In this document: one piece after another, positions 29,262-38,300 of the stretch
How the letters are laid out: the number at the start of each line of letters is the position of its first letter
Numbering within the stretch: position 1 is the first letter of the stretch
Assembly: GCA_016288495.1 (NCBI GenBank)
Contig: JAEEZH010000058.1
Location: forward strand, 1-39,724
Length of the DNA: 39,724 nt
Direction: 5' to 3'
DNA from: Lachnospiraceae bacterium
Lineage (GTDB): Bacteria; Bacillota; Clostridia; Lachnospirales; Lachnospiraceae
Notes under the pieces: generated by a model
Seen by the model: only the letters and a program-made list of their open reading frames with translations
Databases searched by the model: none
Told to the model about the DNA's origin: nothing
Made by a program: the position numbers and the translations under genes

Positions 29262-31404
29262 GACAAAGAAGGTGAAAGTTCCGGATGGCATGAGCCAGAG
29301 AGCCCTTTTTGCACGCAGAAAATGGGTGGTGGTCATAACTGCCATTTCATGCCTGCTGATCTATCCGGTTGCCTCTGTCATAGCATTTATCAGTACCATA
29401 AATCTGAATATGTTCGACACCTCGGTTCCCATGGGAGTGAGGCTGGTCAATGTATTCAACACGCTGATAAGCGGGAACCTGGTGGGATTCGCCGCAGCGG
29501 TCCTTCTGGCCGTGCTGACCGCGACCCAGGGCTTTGCCTATCTTTTTAACAGAGCTACGGTGGATTTTTATGAATCATCGCCCCATACGAAAAAGGAGAG
29601 ATTTACGGCGATATATGTAAACGGTCTGCTGATATTCTATATCTCGATAACAGTCAGCTTCATATTATGCTTTCTGTCCGCCGGCGTGATGGGGGCGATG
29701 AACAGCGCAATGATCCCCCAGGGTATCATACAGCTTCTGGAACTGATGCTCCTGTATTCGGCAGTATATTCCATCAGCACAGTCGCTTCCATGCTTTCGG
29801 GCAATCTGTTGGTGTCCATGCTGCTCAACGGTTTTTTGCTCCTGGTTGAGGACGTGTTCTATATGGCAGTGGATGCCTGCGGGGTTACCTATTACGCCAC
29901 CTGGTTTAATGGTAACGGTGAAGACCGTCTGCACTTTTTCTCACCCATGGCCTGCTATATCACTAACCATATGCCCGAATTCTACAGCGGCACGGAGCCC
30001 TTTGGCATGACGCTTGTCAGAAGTCATATTGAAAAGAATCTGGGTTTTGATATAAAACTCCTGCTGTTTTTCATAATATTTACAGTGGTTGCGTTCCTTC
30101 TGTATAAAAAGCGTCCCATGGAGTCGGCAGGCAGGCCTTTTGTCTACGTCAGGGTCGGATATGCCGTCAAGATGATCATCGCGGTCTTTACGGCACTGTT
30201 CACAGCCATTATGATGGAGAATGTGACAGGCGGCGATGTCCCGGTGGTCTTCGCGGGAGTCATCATAAGCTCGGCTCTGATCTGTGTGATGATGCAGGCA
30301 CTGCTGATAGACGGAAATGCAAAAAAGAAGCTGTATCACATCGCAATAAGTTCGGCTGTTATAATCGCCGTGGTGATAGTGTGCCGCTTTGATCTGACAG
30401 GCTATGAGAATTATATCCCGTCCGAGAACAGCATAGAAAGCTGCGGACTGATGAGTTATGATAACAATTGTCTGCCCTACTATGAAAAAAACGATTACGG
30501 CGTGTATGAGGAGATATACGACGGAGAAAAAAGATTAAATCTTATGATGCTGAAAAACATCAGCTATGTGGTGGAACTTGCACGTACGGGACAGCGGCTT
30601 AAGAGCGAGTATGACAGGACCTACAACGGATTTGCCAGGGCTTATATGCTGGATCTGGAAGAGGATGAGATAAACGGTCCCAACGGATGGAATTATGTGG
30701 TGGCTTACAATCTTAAAAACGGGAAGACGGTTTATCGTGTGATATACATTCCCGTGGATACGGATACGGCCCTGCTTGACAGGATCACCACTTCCCCGGA
30801 ATACAGAAGCACGGTCTTCCAGTGTGAAGAGGATTTCGTGAATGTGGTAGCGTCGGCAGGTGAACATCATAAGCTCAGCTTTTACAACGGCTGCAGGGAG
30901 AGCAAAATGATAGACGGAACCTACATAAGAGACTTTATGGAAGCATATAAAAAGGATATAGACGAAAAGTATTCCTATTCTGTATCGAGATTCCATCTGT
31001 CCAAGGGGACCGTCCAGTTTACCGGGGATGATGATTACCAGGATTATATATCCGGCGATATCTTTTATCTGAATTATCCGGTATACGATGACTACGAAAA
31101 TACAGTCGCTTTTCTGAAGCAGCACGGGATATATATGGATGAACAGGTCCCTTTGGATGTGATCGACAGCATCAGGGTGACGCAGACGGATGAGGATGGT
31201 AACAGCGAAGTGACGGAGTACGAGTCAGAGGAAGAGATTGAAAAGCTCATGCCGAAGTTGTATACTGATTTCGGTATGTGGGAATGGCAGGAGCCGAATC
31301 TGGTGGACTACGACAGGCAGGCTGAGATCTTTACCAAAAAAATGGTCTATGAGGATGAATATTTCGGCAGCGAAAATTATACCTTGTATTTCCTGAACGA
31401 ATAA
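29233..31404 (+). CDS. ABC transporter permease-like membrane protein with large C-terminal soluble region
   Basis: Multiple hydrophobic helices, then a roughly 320 aa acidic soluble tail; overlaps the ATPase gene. Start at ATG 29233/29236 preferred over tracked 29212. Confidence 0.8.
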   Translation: MMSENSSQAETKKVKVPDGMSQRALFARRKWVVVITAISCLLIYPVASVIAFISTINLNMFDTSVPMGVRLVNVFNTLISGNLVGFAAAVLLAVLTATQGFAYLFNRATVDFYESSPHTKKERFTAIYVNGLLIFYISITVSFILCFLSAGVMGAMNSAMIPQGIIQLLELMLLYSAVYSISTVASMLSGNLLVSMLLNGFLLLVEDVFYMAVDACGVTYYATWFNGNGEDRLHFFSPMACYITNHMPEFYSGTEPFGMTLVRSHIEKNLGFDIKLLLFFIIFTVVAFLLYKKRPMESAGRPFVYVRVGYAVKMIIAVFTALFTAIMMENVTGGDVPVVFAGVIISSALICVMMQALLIDGNAKKKLYHIAISSAVIIAVVIVCRFDLTGYENYIPSENSIESCGLMSYDNNCLPYYEKNDYGVYEEIYDGEKRLNLMMLKNISYVVELARTGQRLKSEYDRTYNGFARAYMLDLEEDEINGPNGWNYVVAYNLKNGKTVYRVIYIPVDTDTALLDRITTSPEYRSTVFQCEEDFVNVVASAGEHHKLSFYNGCRESKMIDGTYIRDFMEAYKKDIDEKYSYSVSRFHLSKGTVQFTGDDDYQDYISGDIFYLNYPVYDDYENTVAFLKQHGIYMDEQVPLDVIDSIRVTQTDEDGNSEVTEYESEEEIEKLMPKLYTDFGMWEWQEPNLVDYDRQAEIFTKKMVYEDEYFGSENYTLYFLNE

Positions 31405-31425
31405 GACACAGGGAGATATCGTGTT

Positions 31426-32454
31426 ATGACCGATATCAGATCCATGTCCATGGAAGAACTGGAAGAGCTGGTTTTGTTCATGGGAGAGAAAAAATTCAGA
31501 GCAAAGCAGATCTATAAATGGCTTCATAAGGAACTGGCGGATGATTATGAAGCCATGAGCGATCTGTCGAAAAACCTGAGGGGAGAGCTTTTAAAAAGCT
31601 GTCCCCTTTATGGCGTACGGGAGATAAAACGTCTGTCTTCGGCAAAGGACGGCACGGTGAAATATCTCTTTGCCCTTCATGATGATAATGTGATAGAGAG
31701 CGTGCTCATGAGGTATAAGCACGGCAACAGTGTGTGTATTTCGTCCCAGGTGGGCTGCAATATGGGCTGCAGGTTCTGTGCATCCACGGTGGACGGCTGT
31801 GTCAGATCCCTGACGGCCTCCGAGATGCTTGCCCAGGTGTATGCCATACAGAAGGATTGCGGGGAGCGTGTGTCGAATGTGGTGGTGATGGGCAGCGGAG
31901 AACCTTTGGATAATTATGAAGCCCTGCTGCGGTTCATAAGGATGATATCGGATGAAAACGGCCTTAATATCAGCCAGAGGAATCTTACGGTGTCCACCTG
32001 CGGCCTGGTGCCTAAGATCAGGGAACTGGCGGATGAGAAGCTACAGATCACACTGGCCATTTCGCTGCATGCTCCCAATGATGAAAAAAGAAGGGAACTG
32101 ATGCCGGTGGCAAAGGTTTATTCCCTGGATGAACTGATGGAGGCCTGCAGGTATTATTTTGACAGGACCGGGAGAAGGGTGACCTTTGAATATGCCCTGG
32201 TGGCGGGCAGCAATGATTCCGATGAGGATGCATCGCAGCTCACAGCACTCCTTAAGGGCCTGGGAGCCCATGTAAATCTCATTCCCGTAAATCCGGTGAC
32301 GGAAAGCGGATTGAAACGCCCGGGGATAAAAAGCTGCGAGCACTTCAGGGATATGCTGCTTAAACATCATGTGAATGCCACCATACGCAGGGAACTGGGC
32401 AGTGATGTCAATGCTGCCTGCGGTCAGCTCAGACGCAGTCATCTGGGCGGATGA
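31426..32454 (+). CDS. rlmN: 23S rRNA (adenine2503-C2)-methyltransferase RlmN
   Basis: SSQVGCNMGCRFCASTVDGC, VVVMGSGEPLDNYE, SLHAPNDEKRRELMPV, GSDVNAACGQLR. Confidence 0.97.
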   Translation: MTDIRSMSMEELEELVLFMGEKKFRAKQIYKWLHKELADDYEAMSDLSKNLRGELLKSCPLYGVREIKRLSSAKDGTVKYLFALHDDNVIESVLMRYKHGNSVCISSQVGCNMGCRFCASTVDGCVRSLTASEMLAQVYAIQKDCGERVSNVVVMGSGEPLDNYEALLRFIRMISDENGLNISQRNLTVSTCGLVPKIRELADEKLQITLAISLHAPNDEKRRELMPVAKVYSLDELMEACRYYFDRTGRRVTFEYALVAGSNDSDEDASQLTALLKGLGAHVNLIPVNPVTESGLKRPGIKSCEHFRDMLLKHHVNATIRRELGSDVNAACGQLRRSHLGG

Positions 32455-32532
32455 TTTATTGCAAAAATATCCCAAAGTGTTTATAAAGGAAACTGTTTTT
32501 TGATCTTTTGTAATACATAGTGCTGACAGTAT

Positions 32533-32587
32533 GGCCTTGTGCCGGTGGATGATTTTCCACTTGACACAAGGCCGTATTTTATTTATT
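32533..32587 (+). terminator. Terminator after rlmN
   Basis: GGCCTTGTG...CACAAGGCC with inner GTGGA/TCCAC, followed by GTATTTTATTTATT. Confidence 0.85.
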
Positions 32588-32589
32588 AT
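32561..32589 (+). promoter_or_regulatory. Promoter for comM-dprA embedded in the rlmN terminator
   Basis: TTGACA 32561-32566, 17 bp spacer, TATTAT 32584-32589. Confidence 0.6.
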
Positions 32590-32595
32590 TCTTAA

Positions 32596-32776
32596 CATAT
32601 CGAGCGGATCAAAATCATTTCATATCCGTTCGCAGGATTTCATGGCGACGCGAATTTCATATCGTCGCAGGATCCCATTTTTACATATTTTAGCGGCACC
32701 GTTTTTTGTGTGTTTGTAGCGGTGTCACCGGAAAACAAAACTGCACTTTGCGCATGGCGCGGAAATGGAGGTGTGG
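32596..32776 (+). ncRNA. Structured comM 5' leader of unknown class
   Basis: Successive hairpins at 32601-32632, 32645-32668 and 32695-32726; a related 3' segment occurs twice. Confidence 0.45.
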
Positions 32777-34348
32777 ATGTATTTTTGCATCAATTCCTTC
32801 GCGTTGAGCGGCCTGTCGGTGCTGCCGGTATCCGTGGAGGCTGACATATCGGACGGCCTGCCGGTCATGGATCTGGTGGGCTATCTGGGCTCGGAAGTGA
32901 AGGAAGCAAGGGAAAGGGTGAGGACTGCATTAAAAAACAGCGGCTTTACCATTCCCGTCAAAAGGATCACCATCAATGTCTCTCCGGCGAGTGTCAGAAA
33001 GCAGGGGACTGCCTTTGACCTGCCCATCGCTTTATCCATGATGGTGTGCATGGACCTGATAGACAGGAATGCTCTGAGGGACTGCTGTGTGATGGGCGAG
33101 CTTAGCCTGAACGGTGATATCCAGGGGATAACCGGCGTGCTGCCCCGGGTCCTCAAGGCGAAGGAAATGGGCTACAGCGCCTGTTTTGTACCTGTTCAAA
33201 ACGCCGCAGAAGGGGCAATGGTGGACGGGATCTCGGTTTACGGCGTGGACTCGCTGCTGGGAATGTATGCTCATTTTTCAGGCGAAGCAGTGATCGAACC
33301 CGTAAAGGCTGATCTTGACCTGATATTGAAAAATGCCGTGGATAAAACAGATGAGGATTTTTCGGATATCAGGGGTCAGCCGCTGATCAAAAGATGTATG
33401 AAGATCGCGGCAGCGGGTCTTCACAACCTGCTTATGATAGGACCGCCGGGAGCAGGTAAGACAATGGCTGCCAGCCGTGTGGCGGGGATACTTCCGCCGC
33501 TTTCCGGAGAGGAATGTCTGGAACTGACCAAGATCTATTCCGTGGCAGGTCTTTTGCCGGAATGCGGGATGATCCTGAAAAGACCGGTGGTGAGTCCCCA
33601 TCATACCTGCACGCCCCAGGCTCTGGCAGGGGGTGGGAGCATTCCCAGACCCGGGGCCGTCTCCCTGGCCCATAAGGCGGTACTCTTTCTGGATGAATTG
33701 CCCGAGTTTAAAAAGGAGGCGCTTGAAATACTGCGGCAGCCTCTGGAGGAAAAGAAGGTACATATCGCCAGGGCAAGTGCCAACTATACCTATCCGGCGG
33801 ATTTTCTTCTGATCGCAGCCATGAACCCCTGCAGATGCGGTTATTATCCCGATATGACAAGATGCAGCTGCAGCGCCCGTGACGTGAAAAATTATATATC
33901 CCGGATCAGCGGGCCTTTGATGGACAGGATTGATCTGTGCATTGAGGTGGGAGAGATAAGCTACGATGAGCTGTCGGGGACTAAAGCGGATGAGCTGCAG
34001 GAGAATGGGGAAAGCCTCGTGGAGGAGAGCAGCGCGGATATACTGCGGGATGTGATGGCGGCAAGGGAAAGGCAGGAGTTTCGCTTTTCGAAAGAGGATA
34101 TCAGCGTGAATTCCGGGATGAGCTCTTCCATGGTGATGAAGTACTGCCAGCTGGGAAGAAGGGAAAACCTGCTTCTCAAGGAGGCATTTAAACGGCTGAA
34201 CATGTCGGCGAGGGCTTATCACAGGACCCTCAAGGTGGCAAGGACCATAGCGGATCTGGAAGATTCGGACCGGATAAGCGAGAAGCATCTGTATGAAGCC
34301 ATATCCATGAAGCTCCCGGATAAGACCTACGGAAATATGGGCGGATAA
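32777..34348 (+). CDS. comM: YifB/ComM family Mg-chelatase-like AAA+ ATPase
   Basis: GLPVMDLVGYLGSEVKEARERVRTALKNSGF, MIGPPGAGKTMAASRVAGILPPL, FLDELPEF, MNPCRCGYYPD; SD GGAGG before ATG 32777. Confidence 0.95.
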   Translation: MYFCINSFALSGLSVLPVSVEADISDGLPVMDLVGYLGSEVKEARERVRTALKNSGFTIPVKRITINVSPASVRKQGTAFDLPIALSMMVCMDLIDRNALRDCCVMGELSLNGDIQGITGVLPRVLKAKEMGYSACFVPVQNAAEGAMVDGISVYGVDSLLGMYAHFSGEAVIEPVKADLDLILKNAVDKTDEDFSDIRGQPLIKRCMKIAAAGLHNLLMIGPPGAGKTMAASRVAGILPPLSGEECLELTKIYSVAGLLPECGMILKRPVVSPHHTCTPQALAGGGSIPRPGAVSLAHKAVLFLDELPEFKKEALEILRQPLEEKKVHIARASANYTYPADFLLIAAMNPCRCGYYPDMTRCSCSARDVKNYISRISGPLMDRIDLCIEVGEISYDELSGTKADELQENGESLVEESSADILRDVMAARERQEFRFSKEDISVNSGMSSSMVMKYCQLGRRENLLLKEAFKRLNMSARAYHRTLKVARTIADLEDSDRISEKHLYEAISMKLPDKTYGNMGG

Positions 34349-34388
34349 AGAGGGATGTTTTCTGAAGACGGAAGATGGTGAGGATGGT

Positions 34389-35288
34389 ATGAGTGATGAT
34401 GAAAAAAACGGATGCAGATATGTCTGCAGACTGGATAAGGATTATCCCTACAGGCTGGAACGGCTGGCAAGGCCCCCTGCGGGGTTCTATGTGAGAGGAC
34501 GACTGCCGGATGAGAACGTGCCGACTGTGGCCATAATAGGCTCCAGGCTGTGTTCCCAGTATGGGCGGCTGGCGGCCGAGGAATTCGGGAGGACTCTTGC
34601 CCTTCACGGGGTTCAGGTGGTGAGCGGCCTGGCCAGGGGTATAGACGGTATCGCACAGAATGCGGCCTGTGATGCGGGAGGCAGCTCCTTCGGCATCCTG
34701 GGCTGCGGGGTGAACGTGGTTTACCCTTCCGAGAATAAAAGAATATATGAGAAGGTTCTGGAAAAGGGAGGACTGATCTCGCTGTTTGAACCGGACGCAA
34801 GGCCACAGAAGGCTTATTTTGCGGAAAGGAACAGCCTGATATCCGCCCTGTCGGACCTGCTTCTGGTGGTGGAAGCCAAGGAAAAGAGCGGAACCCAGAT
34901 CACCGTCGGGTGCGCGCTGGAGCAGGGCAGGGATATCTATGCGGTTCCCGGCAGGATCAACGATATCTGTTCGGCAGGCTGCAATGAACTGATAGCCCAG
35001 GGGGCGGGGATAGCCACAAGCCCTGAAAGCGTGCTGAACGCCCTGGGGATATATCCGGAATATGAATTCAGACAGGCAGTACCAGGCGGGGGAAGACCTA
35101 AGCTGGAGCGTCTGGAAAGGAAGGTTTATGAGCAGCTGGATCTGTACGCCATGCCCATGGACAAAATAGCCGTGCTGACACGGATCCCCGTGCCTGAGCT
35201 TTCCGCCATTTTGTTCCATCTGATGGTAAAGGGATATGTGAGAGAAGAGGGCAGGAATTATTATGCCCGGGTGCAAGATAATCTGTAG
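34389..35288 (+). CDS. dprA: DNA processing protein DprA
   Basis: VAIIGSRLCSQYGRLAAEEFG, VVSGLARGIDGIAQNAA, GILGCGVNVVYPSEN, ALEQGRDIYAVPG. Confidence 0.95.
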   Translation: MSDDEKNGCRYVCRLDKDYPYRLERLARPPAGFYVRGRLPDENVPTVAIIGSRLCSQYGRLAAEEFGRTLALHGVQVVSGLARGIDGIAQNAACDAGGSSFGILGCGVNVVYPSENKRIYEKVLEKGGLISLFEPDARPQKAYFAERNSLISALSDLLLVVEAKEKSGTQITVGCALEQGRDIYAVPGRINDICSAGCNELIAQGAGIATSPESVLNALGIYPEYEFRQAVPGGGRPKLERLERKVYEQLDLYAMPMDKIAVLTRIPVPELSAILFHLMVKGYVREEGRNYYARVQDNL

Positions 35289-35306
35289 AAAAACAGGAGG
35301 GTGGAA

Positions 35307-38300
35307 ATGAAAAAAGATATAAAAGAATCAAATAAGATAATTGCATTTATTGTAGCTTTGAGCCTGCTGCCGGTACAGCTTTGTCCGGCTCTGACGGTCA
35401 GTGCGGCACAGGAAGAGATATGTGTTCAGGAAGAAACCGAATATGCTTCGGAGGAAACTGTATGTGTTCCGGAGGAAACCGGATATGCTTCGGAGGAAGC
35501 TGTATGTGTTCCGGAGGAAGCCGGAACTGAGAAGGAGGGTAAAGATGTATGCGTATCGGAGGAAACCGGGACCGGAGAGGAAAAGCTGTCTGCATCGGAT
35601 GAACAGGAGCAGGAAGATGACAGGCCGTACGATTGCATGGAAAACTGTGACAGCAGGGAAGAGGCATCCGTGAGCGGGAATGAAACTGAAGAAAAGAAGG
35701 AGGAGGTTTACGGAAGGAATGAAAATAAGGAATTATCCCCGGAATATAAGACCATTTCCGTAAATCTTGTAAGAAGGCAGGTGGCGCCGCTTACGGATTT
35801 CTTTCCCCAGGAGCTGCTGGGAGAACTGGATTTTTCCGTGGAAAAGGTGGCACGGCTTGTCAGTGTCAAAAACGGGAGCATAAGGGCAAAGAAAGCAGGA
35901 CGGACCTCCTGGGAGGTCATGCACGGTGAAGAAATATATCTGATCTGTCTGAATATTTACGAACCTGTATTTGAGAGATCAAAGTATACAGTGCTCAAGG
36001 GAGAGAGCATAAAATGCGGATTTGAACATGGGGATTTCAAGCCTGTATATTCCATTCCCGCAAAGTACGCGGACCGGGCCATGGTGGATGAAAACGGAGT
36101 GGTCACCGGACTTTCCAGGGGAAGAGCTGTTTTGTTATCCACGATAAACGGTGTACAGTACAAGACTAAGATAAGGGTAAGGGATCCCTATCTGTCCGTG
36201 ACAAAGGGCTGTGTGGCAAAAGGGGGAAAGCTCCGGATAAAGCTGAAGGATTCGGATAAGTCGGCATCCTGGAAGACTTCGGATGAGAATATAGCCTTGG
36301 TGGTAAAGGGGAGGATAAGGGGACTTAAAAAAGGTCAGTGCGTAATAACCTGTACCTATATGGACAGGGAGTATAACTGCGAAGTCCAGGTGGATGAGGC
36401 CGCCCTCACAACGGGAGAACTGGTGCTTAAATGCGGTGAGACAAAGCGTGTGGGAATTTACGGCATTTCCGACCCGGCATATGAGGAACACTGGTTTACA
36501 AGGAGCAAAAGCGGTGCCTTCACTTTGACCGACAACGGGGCAGTGACCGGAGTGAAAAAGGGCAGCGGCAGTATCTTTGTGCTGAGAGGTAAAAAACGTT
36601 ACAAGGTGAAGATAAAGGTGGTGGATGAGAAGGCAACGGACAATTCCTCCGATGAAAACTATGAGCTGATAAAGGTGATATGTGATGAAGATGCGAAATG
36701 TCATGATATCGTGGAAAAGGTATATGCCAATGAAGCCAATTCCATGTATGTGTTAAGGCAGGAACTGGGGCACGATCCCGAGGAAAGCTCTTTTGTACCT
36801 TCCACTTGTGTGGATCCGGCCTACAGTATCATGAAGTGCAGAAGATGCGGGCAGGAGAGCAGGGAGGATAAAAAGCTGACGGACTATCCTCTTAAGCAGC
36901 ATTCCCTGACAAACATCTCGGAAGGAAAGGGAAAAGGGGCCGGAAGCATATGGAGGTGTTCCGTTTGCGGGGGTGATTTTGTGCTGACAAGCGGCGGAGA
37001 TTATGTGAGACTGGACGATCCTCAGAAGGACAGTTCTTCCTCCTCGGGGAAAGACCATGATTCCTCCTCGGGGAAGGATGATGGTTCCTCCTCCGGCAAA
37101 GACCATGATTCATCTTCCGGAAAGGATGATGGTTCTTCCTCGGGGAAAGACCATGATTCATCTTCCGGAAAGGATGATGGTTCCTCCTCCGGCAAAGACC
37201 ATGATTCATCTTCCGGAAAGGATGATGGTTCCTCTTCGGGAAAGGACCATGGTTCCTCCTCCGGCAAAGACCATGATTCCTCCTCGGGAAAAGATCATGA
37301 TTCCTCCTCGGGAAAGGATGATGGTTCCTCCTCGGGAAAGGATCAGGGTTCCTCTTCCGAAAAAACATACGATCACTCCATCAGTTATGAGAATACCCTC
37401 AGCGCAAACAATCTGAACCCTTCGGGCTATGACGAAAAAGACGGTGTGATATATCTGACTCCTCTGTACCGGAGGGGCTATGAGTTCCTGGGGTGGTTTG
37501 ATGAAGACGGAAACGAGATCGACAGGATCTATACTTCCGATAAGAGAAACCGTGTGATAACAGCCAGATGGGAGCTGATCGAGTACAGGATAACTTATGA
37601 AGGCGATCCTGAAAAATGTGAGATGTCAAAGGACAATCCCACAACATATACGGTGCTGGATGATATCGAGCTGATAAATCCCGTTCCCCTGGAGGGGTAT
37701 GAGTTTTCCGGATGGACAGGGGGCGGTCTGACAGGGGAGACCATGAGAGTGGTGATACCTGCGGGGAGTGTGGGGAGCAGAACCTACAGCGCCCATTTTG
37801 TATACAAAAAATACAGGATAGACTATGTGATGAACGGAGGGGAAAATGATCCGGACAATCCTTCATATTATACGATGGACGATGAGATCGTCTTCAGGGA
37901 GCCCTTCAGGCAGTATTATTCCTTTGACGGGTTTTACACCTCCGGCGTGCTCAGTGCCGGTTCGCTGCTTGAAAAAATAGAGAAGGGAAGCACCGGGGAT
38001 CTGCGTCTTTACGCAAAGTGGAATAAAAATACCTTCATATACGAAGCTGAGGATGTGGATGCGGTGTACAATGCGGGGGGACATTCGGCGGATATAAGCT
38101 GCGATACTCCCGGGACGACCATAAGCTACAGGGATTCAAAGGATGAGACCTGGTCTTTCACAAAGCCGGTGTATATTGATGCAGGGGAGTATGTCACATA
38201 TTACAGGCTGGAAAAGGACAACTATGAGACTTTGACCGGGCATGTGAGCGTGACTGTGGATAAGGCACCGGGACAGGTCAGCGAGACTTCGGCGATAAAC

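Noticed and set aside
35398-35667. Repetitive antisense and alternate-frame ORFs over the signal/repeat region of the secreted protein
   Set aside because: By-products of the 42-nt acidic repeat; no SD or family motif.
36892-37368. Long antisense ORFs with P/E/N-rich repeats (36892-37368, 37022-37267 minus)
   Set aside because: They are shadows of the 24-nt tandem repeat, whose length is a multiple of three and keeps every frame open.
37038-37373. CRISPR-like regular repeat
   Set aside because: No unique spacers; tandem units translate in frame as a linker of a surface protein.
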